Of a stretch of DNA of 64,000 nucleotides, positions 52,629-60,098 are shown piece by piece; position 1 is the first letter of the stretch, and every line of letters starts with the position of its first letter. This DNA is from Daejeonella rubra (GTDB lineage Bacteria > Bacteroidota > Bacteroidia > Sphingobacteriales > Sphingobacteriaceae). The translations under genes and the position numbers were made by a program. The notes under the pieces were generated by a model that saw nothing but the letters and a program-made list of their open reading frames with translations, searched no databases and had not been told where the DNA came from. The stretch is taken from positions 31,864-95,863 of the forward strand of contig NZ_FNHH01000015.1 in NCBI RefSeq assembly GCF_900103545.1, given 5' to 3'.

Positions 52629-53090
52629 TCAGATCGTATCAATTATCCAGCTCATGAGCATCCATAATAAATAGGCAAAAATCAGGAAACTGAGCATCAG
52701 TATGGCAATGATCCAAAAGATAACATCTTTTCCTTTGCCCTGGTGTTTTCCTTCCTCATAATGCTCCTTCAGGAGTTTGATGTTTCTTGAATTTGATTTA
52801 TAGATAAAATCAAATATTTGTCCGATGATCGGGATGGCGCCTATAGTTGAATCCAGTACAATATTCAGGCACATCAGGATCAAAACTTTTCTGCTTACTC
52901 CATGTTTTGCCATGGACAGAACCAGCATAGATGAAACAGCAAATCCGGAAAGATCTCCCACAACAGGTATTAGATTAATTAGCGGGTCTATCCCGAATCT
53001 GAAATTTGTTCCTGGTAAGCGGAATTTTTCATCCATTAGGTAAGAAACACGTTCTACCCATTTTAATTTTGAATTTGTAATTTTTTGCAT
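52629..53090 (-). CDS. DUF4112 membrane protein
   Basis: 153 residues. The family motif is clear: LPGTNFRFGIDPLINLIPVVGD near 23-45, then DSTIGAIPIIGQIFDFIYKSN near 80-100, and two C-terminal hydrophobic helices. DUF4112 proteins have no known function. The gene is alone, convergent with serS and divergent from pyc. Confidence 0.85.
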   Translation of the reverse strand: MQKITNSKLKWVERVSYLMDEKFRLPGTNFRFGIDPLINLIPVVGDLSGFAVSSMLVLSMAKHGVSRKVLILMCLNIVLDSTIGAIPIIGQIFDFIYKSNSRNIKLLKEHYEEGKHQGKGKDVIFWIIAILMLSFLIFAYLLWMLMSWIIDTI

Positions 53091-53168
53091 ACAAAAATTA
53101 ACAGTTTATGCTTGTTTTGCAGATATTATGATTGATTAAATGCCCTTTACGATTAATCTATAACACAT

Positions 53169-53200
53169 TTTGAACCAAATTGTTATTTGGTATAATTTTT
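53169..53200 (+). promoter_or_regulatory. pyc promoter with an embedded palindrome
   Basis: TTTG (53169-53172) and TAATTTTT (53193-53200, seven of eight bases of TAnnTTTG) are 20 bp apart. Between them is ACCAAATTGTTATTTGGT (53174-53191), a perfect 7-bp inverted repeat with a TGTT spacer. A protein bound there would cover the promoter. It is 36 bp before the pyc ATG. Confidence 0.5.
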
Positions 53201-53235
53201 TATTTTTTCTATCTTACAAATTAATTGTTTGAATT

Positions 53236-56200
53236 ATGAATATTAAGAAAATACTGATTGCAAATAGGGGAGAAATTGCAATTAGAATTAGCCGGGCTTG
53301 TAATGAGCTGAACATACAGACAGCAGCAATTTATACATACGAAGATCGTTATTCTCTTCACCGTTATAAGGCCGATGAGGCGTATCAGATCGGTGAGGAT
53401 AATGACCCTTTAAAGCCTTATCTTAATATTCAGGCCATCATTGAAATGGCCAAATACTGCAAAGCCGATGCTATTCATCCCGGATATGGCTTTTTATCTG
53501 AAAATCCTGAATTTGCGCGCCAATGTGCTGAAAATGGAATCATCTTTATCGGTCCGAGGCCTGATGTAATGATCGCTTTGGGAGATAAGATCACAGCAAA
53601 GACAGTTGCTAAGCAGGCACAGATCCCTATAATTGAAAGCAATGAACCAGATCTTAATACTCTTGAAACAGCGCTTTCTGAGGCGAAAAGAATAGGCTTC
53701 CCAATGATATTAAAGGCTGCTTCAGGTGGTGGTGGCCGTGGTATGCGGGTAGTCAGAACTGAGGAGGAATTGAGAAAAGCATTCCCGGAAGCCCGGAGTG
53801 AGGCAAAAAACGCCTTTGGAGACGACACCGTATTTCTTGAAAAGTTCATTGAACGTCCGCGCCATATTGAGGTACAGATCGTAGCCGATAATCATCAGCA
53901 TGTAATGCACCTTTACGAGCGTGATTGTTCTGTTCAGCGACGTTTCCAAAAGGTGGTGGAGGTTGCCCCTTCACTGAATTTGAAAGATGAGACCCGCGAA
54001 AAACTCTACCATTATGCAGTTAGTATTGCAAAAGCTGTTAACTATAACAACGTGGGTACAGTGGAGTTCCTGGTGGATTCTGATGAACATATCTATTTTA
54101 TAGAGGTTAATCCGAGAATTCAGGTTGAACATACTGTTACAGAAATGATAACCGGTATTGACCTGATTAAAACACAGATCTTTATAGCCGATGGTTATAA
54201 ACTTTCTGACCCTGAAATTGGTCTTCCTGATCAGTCGAAAGTGATGAAAAATGGCTTTGCCATGCAATGCCGGATCACGACCGAAGATCCGTCGAACGAA
54301 TTTAAGCCTGATTATGGCACACTGATCACCTATAGAAATGCTACCGGATTTGGTGTCCGTCTGGATGAGGGAAGTACTTATCCGGGGATGAAGATCAGTC
54401 CCTTTTTCGACTCCATGCTGGTGAAGGTCAGTACCCAGGGAGCCACTTTACTGGATGCTGCACGTAAGATGAACCGCGCCCTGCGTGAATTCAGGATCAG
54501 AGGTGTAAAAAACAATATTCAGTTTCTCGAAAACCTGATCAATCATCCTGTTTTTGTAGAAGGAAAGGCTACGGTTAATTTTATTCAGGAGTTTCCTGAG
54601 TTATTTGCGATCACCAAAGGCCTGGATCGAGGTACCCGTGTTCTTTCATTTCTTGGCGATATATCATTGAACGGAAATCCGGATGTGAAGAAATACGATC
54701 CTGAAATCCGTCTGGAGAAACCCCTGATCCCGGAATTTGATCATACCTCCAGCTATCCCAAAGGCACAAAGGATATGCTGAATGAAATGGGTGCAGAGGC
54801 CTTCTGCGCCTGGTTAAAGAACGAGAAGAAGATCTATTATACGGATACCACCTTTAGGGATGGCCACCAATCATTGCTGGCTACACGTATGCGTACTTAT
54901 GATATGCTAAAGGTTGCTGAAGCTTATGCTAAAGATCATCCTCAAACATTCAGTATGGAGGCATGGGGTGGTGCCACATTCGACGTGTGTCTGAGATTCC
55001 TTCATGAAGATCCATGGATGAGATTACAGAAATTAAGGGCTGCAATGCCAAATATTCTTATTCAGATGCTGATAAGAGGCTGTAATGGGGTTGGGTATTC
55101 AGCCTATCCTGATAATCTGGTCGAGTCATTTGTTCAAAAGAGCTGGGAGAATGGTGTGGATGTCTTCCGTATTTTCGACTCATTGAACTGGATGGAAAAT
55201 ATTACCCCTTGTATTGATATGGTACGTAAAACCGGAGGAATTGCAGAGGGTTCATTATGTTATACCGGCGATATTCTCGATCCTAAGCGGACTAAATACA
55301 ATCTCGATTATTATCTGCGCCTGGCAAAGGATCTTGAAAATGCAGGATCTCATATTCTGGGCGTTAAGGACATGTCAGGGCTTTTGAAGCCTTATGCAGC
55401 CAAAGTGCTGATCGAAGCATTAAAAGACACTGTGAAGATTCCTATACACCTTCACACGCATGATACTTCCTCTTTGCAGTCGGCAACTTACCTGATGGCC
55501 ATTGAAGCAGGTGTTGATGTAGTTGATTGCGCCCTGGGTGCCCTGTCTGGTATGACCTCCCAGCCTAATTTTAATTCTATTGTTGAGATGATGCGTTTTC
55601 ACGATCGGGAAAACCCATATAATGTAAAATCACTGAACCAGTTTAGTAATTACTGGGAAACTGTTCGTGATTATTACCATCCCTTTGAATCAGGAATGAA
55701 ATCCAGCTCTGCTGAAGTATTTCAGCATGAGATACCAGGCGGACAATATTCAAATCTTAAGCCACAAGCGATCGCACTCGGGCTTGGAGATAAATTTGAA
55801 GAGATCAAGGAACGCTATGCTGATGTGAATGAGATGTTTGGAGATATCGTAAAGGTAACTCCAAGTTCAAAAGTTGTTGGTGATATGGCCCAGTATATGG
55901 TAGCAAACAACATTAGTAAGGAGGATGTATTTACCAAAGGCGATCAGATCTCCTTCCCGGAATCGGTAGTTTCTTATTTTATGGGTGAGATAGGGCAGCC
56001 AGAGGGAGGTTTCCCGCAAGAGCTTCAGCGGATAGTATTGAAGGGTAAGACTGCAATGACTGAGCGTGCCGGCAAAAGTCTGCCTGCGCTTGATCTTGAA
56101 CAGGATTTCAAAGATTTTAAGAAACAATTTGGTGATGATCTTCCTTATACTACTTACCTGTCCTATAAATTTTATCCAAAAGTAACAGAAGATTACCTGC

Positions 56201-56673
56201 AGATGTTCCGCAAATTTGGTGATGTGGATGTAGTCCCGACCAAGTATTTCCTTTACGGGATGAAACCGGGTGAAGAGACCACCATTCAGATCGCTCCCGG
56301 CAAAACATTACTTGTGCGGCTTCAGTCTATCGGACCCGCTGATGATAAAGGTATGCGTACGGCTTTCTTTAAGCTGAACGGACAGACCCGTAATATTGAG
56401 GTTCAGGACAGGTCTATTAAAGTGATCCGACAGGAAAATCGTAAGGCTGATAAAGCAAGTGCCCATCATATAGGCTCTCCTCTGCAGGGTATGCTTTCAA
56501 AGGTTTTTGTGAAGCAGGGCGATGCAGTAAAAAAGAATCAACCTTTGTTTATGGTTGAAGCCATGAAAATGGAGACCAATATTGCTGCAAGTGCGGATGG
56601 TATTGTTGGAGATATTATATTATCGGCGGGAACGCTGGTCAATACAGATGATCTGGTGCTGGAGTTTAGGTAG
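53236..56673 (+). CDS. pyc: Pyruvate carboxylase
   Basis: 1145 residues, the single-chain enzyme converting pyruvate and bicarbonate to oxaloacetate with ATP. Biotin carboxylase domain (1-455): KILIANRGEIAIR, ATP-grasp loop KAASGGGGRGMRVV and EVNPRIQVEHTVTE. Carboxyltransferase domain (about 535-830): TDTTFRDGHQSLLATRMRT with the metal-binding Asp, and HLHTHDTS. Then the carboxylase-associated region and, at the end, the biotinyl domain with biotinylated Lys in VEAMKMETN. All domains are intact. It replenishes the TCA cycle and feeds gluconeogenesis. Confidence 0.98.
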   Translation: MNIKKILIANRGEIAIRISRACNELNIQTAAIYTYEDRYSLHRYKADEAYQIGEDNDPLKPYLNIQAIIEMAKYCKADAIHPGYGFLSENPEFARQCAENGIIFIGPRPDVMIALGDKITAKTVAKQAQIPIIESNEPDLNTLETALSEAKRIGFPMILKAASGGGGRGMRVVRTEEELRKAFPEARSEAKNAFGDDTVFLEKFIERPRHIEVQIVADNHQHVMHLYERDCSVQRRFQKVVEVAPSLNLKDETREKLYHYAVSIAKAVNYNNVGTVEFLVDSDEHIYFIEVNPRIQVEHTVTEMITGIDLIKTQIFIADGYKLSDPEIGLPDQSKVMKNGFAMQCRITTEDPSNEFKPDYGTLITYRNATGFGVRLDEGSTYPGMKISPFFDSMLVKVSTQGATLLDAARKMNRALREFRIRGVKNNIQFLENLINHPVFVEGKATVNFIQEFPELFAITKGLDRGTRVLSFLGDISLNGNPDVKKYDPEIRLEKPLIPEFDHTSSYPKGTKDMLNEMGAEAFCAWLKNEKKIYYTDTTFRDGHQSLLATRMRTYDMLKVAEAYAKDHPQTFSMEAWGGATFDVCLRFLHEDPWMRLQKLRAAMPNILIQMLIRGCNGVGYSAYPDNLVESFVQKSWENGVDVFRIFDSLNWMENITPCIDMVRKTGGIAEGSLCYTGDILDPKRTKYNLDYYLRLAKDLENAGSHILGVKDMSGLLKPYAAKVLIEALKDTVKIPIHLHTHDTSSLQSATYLMAIEAGVDVVDCALGALSGMTSQPNFNSIVEMMRFHDRENPYNVKSLNQFSNYWETVRDYYHPFESGMKSSSAEVFQHEIPGGQYSNLKPQAIALGLGDKFEEIKERYADVNEMFGDIVKVTPSSKVVGDMAQYMVANNISKEDVFTKGDQISFPESVVSYFMGEIGQPEGGFPQELQRIVLKGKTAMTERAGKSLPALDLEQDFKDFKKQFGDDLPYTTYLSYKFYPKVTEDYLQMFRKFGDVDVVPTKYFLYGMKPGEETTIQIAPGKTLLVRLQSIGPADDKGMRTAFFKLNGQTRNIEVQDRSIKVIRQENRKADKASAHHIGSPLQGMLSKVFVKQGDAVKKNQPLFMVEAMKMETNIAASADGIVGDIILSAGTLVNTDDLVLEFR

Positions 56674-56990
56674 GGGTTAAAATCCATGATTGTATTTAAA
56701 AAATTTTCTCGCAAAGGCGCAAAGACGCGAATGTATGACGCATAAGAAAATTGTAGTTTAATACTGAGATGTTAGTTTATATCAAATTTTCTTAGCCGCC
56801 CAGTATCCACCGCCGGACAGCATATCGGATAGGGAAATTTGGTTGAGGATTGATATTTTCATGTTGGAGCAAATTTCCCTATGCGCCCAGTATCCACCGC
56901 CGGCGGGGGAATAAAAGGGGGTGGTTCTGAAAAATCTAAAATTAAATTAATCCGGCTCTAGAGTTACAGACTATCCTAATCCTTATATTT
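56674..56990. repeat. 317-bp gene-free stretch made of repeats
   Basis: Contains a CGCAAAGGCGCAAAGACGCG low-complexity run (56712-56731), two perfect 20-bp direct copies of CGCCCAGTATCCACCGCCGG (56797-56816 and 56884-56903), and a perfect 13-bp inverted repeat ATAGGGAAATTTG / CAAATTTCCCTAT (56829-56841 and 56870-56882). No ORF or RNA gene is recognisable. It separates pyc from the convergent kinase-like gene. Confidence 0.75.
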
Positions 56991-58049
56991 TTACCACTGC
57001 CGTTTTCCAACGATCTGGCTCAGACATTCAAATACTAGTTGACCCATGGTACTGCAGGTTTTAAATGCCGGGTTTTTATGGTAGGAGGAAAGTTCCCTGC
57101 CTAACTGTGTGACTTTTTCTTCCGGAGCAATGGTGTCAATGTCCATCACCCGGAAAAGTTCTTCAATGCGGTAATGTCCTGTACGAAAACGGTTTGCGAT
57201 AAGGCTTCTCTCTTCCTCCTGATACTGTCTCATGGTGGTTTCATCCATATGCTGCATTCCAAGCTGAACTAGTGCCAGGTTTTCCTTGAAATAATGCGGC
57301 AGATACATTTTCAGCCGGCCTTCATACGATTGCTGGTCGAAGTCGATTGCCCGAAAGCGGTATTGATTCCCTTCAATATCCGGAGTGATATCCACTACAA
57401 AATTATAGGAACGCATATCTCCAAGCAGCCTGACGAAGCATCGCTCATTGAACTTCACAAACTCCTTACATATCCTGATCTGATTAAATTTGGAAGTTCC
57501 TAATCGTCTGCTGATAAATTCATCACCAGGTAAACCGGGAATGTGTTCTTCGATCAGGGTATTGCCATCCGTTAAATAACTGATCCTGTTGGGTGAAAGA
57601 ATATGCTCCAGCTCCAGTCCGTAAACTCTGGAGGCATCAGCTACCTTTATATAAAAATGATCATAATTATCATTCAGTCTGTTGATGATGCGAACCCGGA
57701 ATGGCCTGGTATTGGCGAAAGTACAATAGTCGATGCGCGCCACCGATAGGTGCTCCATTACCGCTGTATCGCCATCGGTATTCATCAGCGCATAGATGTA
57801 AGTGAGATTCGGGAAAAGTTCCTTCATCTCACTTTCATCATAATATACGGTGTACCAAAGCGTATCACGACCTTCCTTGTCCCGTAAAGGGGTCTTCAGG
57901 TTAAAACGCAATAAGTCAGAATACTGAACCGGAAGTTTTACCTCACGGTCGAATTTCAAAAGATATTCACGAAGCTCAGGCCTTATGGTATAAAGCTGTT
58001 TCTTTTTTGAGGGAACAACATCCCTGGGCTCCTTTTGATGTAAATGCAT
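56991..58049 (-). CDS. Unassigned protein with kinase-fold motifs
   Basis: 352 residues, no signal or membrane segment. I do not know the family. In order it shows: K135 in HFYIKVAD (like the nucleotide-binding Lys), E146/E148 in LELEHIL (like helix C), LIEEHIPG at 165-172 (like the hinge of APH/lipopolysaccharide kinases), D211 and N216 in GDMRSYN (Asp with Asn five residues later, as in the catalytic loop), and D236-F-D238 in RAIDFDQQS (like DFG). These spacings suggest an atypical kinase, which is inference from motif order. It stands alone, flanked by repeat tracts on both sides. Confidence 0.6.
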   Translation of the reverse strand: MHLHQKEPRDVVPSKKKQLYTIRPELREYLLKFDREVKLPVQYSDLLRFNLKTPLRDKEGRDTLWYTVYYDESEMKELFPNLTYIYALMNTDGDTAVMEHLSVARIDYCTFANTRPFRVRIINRLNDNYDHFYIKVADASRVYGLELEHILSPNRISYLTDGNTLIEEHIPGLPGDEFISRRLGTSKFNQIRICKEFVKFNERCFVRLLGDMRSYNFVVDITPDIEGNQYRFRAIDFDQQSYEGRLKMYLPHYFKENLALVQLGMQHMDETTMRQYQEEERSLIANRFRTGHYRIEELFRVMDIDTIAPEEKVTQLGRELSSYHKNPAFKTCSTMGQLVFECLSQIVGKRQW

Positions 58050-58059
58050 TTTGAGCTTT

Positions 58060-58150
58060 GGTTAGTAGTTAGTTTGTTAGTAGTTAGTTTGTTAGGTGGT
58101 TAGTAGATAGTTGGTTGGTAAATAGTTATCAGTTATCTGTAGTCAGTTAT
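58060..58150. repeat. TTAGTAG-type simple-sequence tract
   Basis: Two perfect tandem copies of a 15-mer, GTTAGTAGTTAGTTT (58061-58075 and 58076-58090), followed by degenerate TTAGTTGG, AGTTATC and CAGTTATC units. It begins 11 bp upstream of the kinase-like gene start, so it occupies that gene's probable promoter. Confidence 0.75.
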
Positions 58151-58168
58151 CAGTTTGGGTACGCTAGT

Positions 58169-58217
58169 CAGACTTCAGACTTCAGACTTCAGACTTCAGA
58201 CCTCAGACCTCAGACCT
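58169..58217. repeat. Heptamer tandem repeat (CAGACTT)4(CAGACCT)3
   Basis: Seven contiguous 7-bp units: four CAGACTT then three CAGACCT. It ends 1 bp before the SIMPL gene stop. The number of units may vary between strains by slippage. Confidence 0.9.
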
Positions 58218-58218
58218 C

Positions 58219-58923
58219 TTACTTTATCTCAAATACCGCTCTCATCTGGTAGTTCAGCTTGATCTTTTTAAAATCGATATCTGGCATGGCAGATTCGGCG
58301 CTGCTCACAGCATCACCTCTCATTGCCATACTGGTTTTATACATTGGCTGAGGGTAATATTCATTATTGATCTCCTGAATATCCAATGCTCCTCCCAGCG
58401 TTCCACCGATGGATGTGATCAGGTATTCGGCTTTTGCTCTTGCTTCCTGCAGCGCTTTGATCTTCAGTTCCTTTTTAAGACTTTCTTTTTTAGAATAGTC
58501 ATAACTCTCAATATTACTGTATTCAATACCCTTTGGGTCAACCGCGCTCATGATCTCATTGAATTTTGTGAGATCAGTAACCTTGATGCGGTATTGTTTG
58601 CGCGCCAGAAAATCAGGAGTTTTTTTCTTTTCCCACCAGTTATTATAGCTGGAAATATTATTGATCGTGAAGTTTTCCTGTGGAATGCCTGCCTTTAACA
58701 CTGCAGATTGAAGCTGGCGTTCAAGTTCTTCGATCTCTACTTTCTTTTTGTTATTCGAGTCTCTGAAGTATTCCTTTAAGGACATGCCGATATAGATAAT
58801 ATCAGGGGTTACTTCAGCTTCTGCAGAACCATTTACTTCGATCTTTCTGCGTGTATCGATATTTTGTGAAAATGCACTTAAGCTGAATACGCTTAATAGT
58901 GCCAATGCGATCATATTTTTCAT
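58219..58923 (-). CDS. SIMPL-domain (YggE-like) periplasmic protein
   Basis: 234 residues. Signal peptide about 1-19 (SLSAFSQ). SIMPL/YggE fold: RKIEVNGSAEAEVTPDIIYIGM near 25-48, KKELKIKALQEARAKAEYL near 150-170, and the terminal QMRAVFEIK strand. YggE-type proteins are linked to oxidative stress or envelope functions, but the molecular role is unknown. It is downstream of lspA, separated by a terminator. Confidence 0.85.
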   Translation of the reverse strand: MKNMIALALLSVFSLSAFSQNIDTRRKIEVNGSAEAEVTPDIIYIGMSLKEYFRDSNNKKKVEIEELERQLQSAVLKAGIPQENFTINNISSYNNWWEKKKTPDFLARKQYRIKVTDLTKFNEIMSAVDPKGIEYSNIESYDYSKKESLKKELKIKALQEARAKAEYLITSIGGTLGGALDIQEINNEYYPQPMYKTSMAMRGDAVSSAESAMPDIDFKKIKLNYQMRAVFEIK

Positions 58924-59033
58924 GTATGTTATTTAAAATGTTAAACTATTTAATCTTGATGAAAATTTCGTGCCAATTCCATAAGCTAATTGACATTTAT
59001 GACCTAATCCATCACATACAAAATAGTATCTAT

Positions 59034-59056
59034 AAAAAAAGGCCTTTTCAGGCCTC
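59034..59056 (-). terminator. Intrinsic terminator after lspA
   Basis: On the minus strand, AGGCCT-GAAA-AGGCCT followed by a run of T (59034-59039 as A on the plus strand). It lies 6 bp after the lspA stop and ends the ileS-dksA-lspA unit. Confidence 0.85.
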
Positions 59057-59061
59057 AAATT

Positions 59062-59712
59062 CTATTCTTCAACAACTTCGCTATGTGTGTACACTTCCTC
59101 TTCTTTCTCTTCTTTGAAATATCTTTTCTGATAAATTAATATCATAATAACTCCAATGGAGATCGCAGAATCGGCCAGGTTAAATACCGGCCTGAAGAAA
59201 ATGAGTTCCTGTCCGCCCCAGAATGGAAACCACGCCGGGTAAGTCCCCTGAATAATGGGAACATAGAACATGTCGACTACTTTACCATGGAACAGGCTGG
59301 AATATCCTCCTTCAGCAGGCAAAAATTTTGCGGGCTCATAATAAGAACTTTCGCTAAAGATCACTCCATAGAAAGTTGAATCAATGATATTACCCATTGC
59401 ACCTGCAAAGATGAGCGATAAATTCATGATCAGGCCGCGGTGATATTTACGTTTGATCATATATACCAATCCGTATCCTATTCCTAACACAGCCACAATA
59501 CGGAATAAGGTTAATGCAAGTTTGCCGGCTTCGCCGCCAAACTCCATGCCGAATGCCATTCCATTATTTTCAGTGAAATGTATGATAGCCCAGTCTCCGA
59601 TGATCTTATATTCCTGTCCAAGGGACATGTTCAGCTTGATCCAGAATTTTAAAACCTGGTCAGCAATTAATATGAAGAAAATTGCAAAAAAGGGCTTGGT
59701 ATAAGCTTTCAT
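59062..59712 (-). CDS. lspA: Lipoprotein signal peptidase (signal peptidase II)
   Basis: 216 residues, about 50 longer than the E. coli enzyme because of a loop (about 110-150) and an acidic tail (KEEKEEEV). Four membrane helices. The two catalytic aspartates are in GNIIDSTFYG and FNLADSAISIG. It cleaves prolipoprotein signal peptides, a step before Lnt, whose gene is also in this window. Its ATG abuts the stop of the DksA-like gene. Confidence 0.95.
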   Translation of the reverse strand: MKAYTKPFFAIFFILIADQVLKFWIKLNMSLGQEYKIIGDWAIIHFTENNGMAFGMEFGGEAGKLALTLFRIVAVLGIGYGLVYMIKRKYHRGLIMNLSLIFAGAMGNIIDSTFYGVIFSESSYYEPAKFLPAEGGYSSLFHGKVVDMFYVPIIQGTYPAWFPFWGGQELIFFRPVFNLADSAISIGVIMILIYQKRYFKEEKEEEVYTHSEVVEE

Positions 59713-60096
59713 TTAGGCCTGTTTCAGTTTAGCTTCCATACTAAGCGTTGCATGAGGTACTGCACGCAAACGTTCTTTAGGTATTAATTTTCCGGTTTCT
59801 CTGCAGATGCCGTATGTTTTATTTTCAATACGCACCAATGCACTCTCCAGGTTATCTATGAATTTTCTCTGACGAGCTGCCAGTTGATTGATTGATTCCT
59901 TTTCAAGGGTTGCTGATCCATCCTCAAGAGTTTTGTAAGTTCCTGCGGTATCATCAGTTCCGTTCATGTTAGGGTTACTTAATGATTGGCTCAAGGCAGC
60001 TAATTCTTCTCTTGAACTACGTAATTTCTCTATAATAAGGTCTTTGAATTCCTGTAATTCTGAATCGGAATACCTTGTTTTCTCATTCTTGTCCAT
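59713..60096 (-). CDS. TraR/DksA-family protein
   Basis: 127 residues. Two-helix coiled coil (about 15-85) and a C-terminal zinc-finger-like region YGICRETGKLIPKERLRAVP. The usual four-Cys set (CxxC...CxxC) is reduced to one Cys (CRET), and the second pair is replaced (PHAT), so zinc binding is doubtful. Reduced-Cys DksA-like proteins are known. It probably affects RNA polymerase. It lies 2 bp after the ileS stop and abuts lspA. Confidence 0.88.
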   Translation of the reverse strand: MDKNEKTRYSDSELQEFKDLIIEKLRSSREELAALSQSLSNPNMNGTDDTAGTYKTLEDGSATLEKESINQLAARQRKFIDNLESALVRIENKTYGICRETGKLIPKERLRAVPHATLSMEAKLKQA

Positions 60097-60098
60097 TT

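Noticed and set aside
53475..53849. 124-codon minus-strand open frame inside pyc
   Set aside because: Antisense to the biotin carboxylase domain and low in recognisable motifs; a shadow frame.
56797..56903. Direct and inverted repeats as ends of an insertion sequence
   Set aside because: Only about 67 bp lies between the direct copies, with no transposase gene or target-site duplication visible.
58169..58217. Heptamer array as a CRISPR
   Set aside because: Units are 7 bp and contiguous with no spacers, and there are no cas genes.
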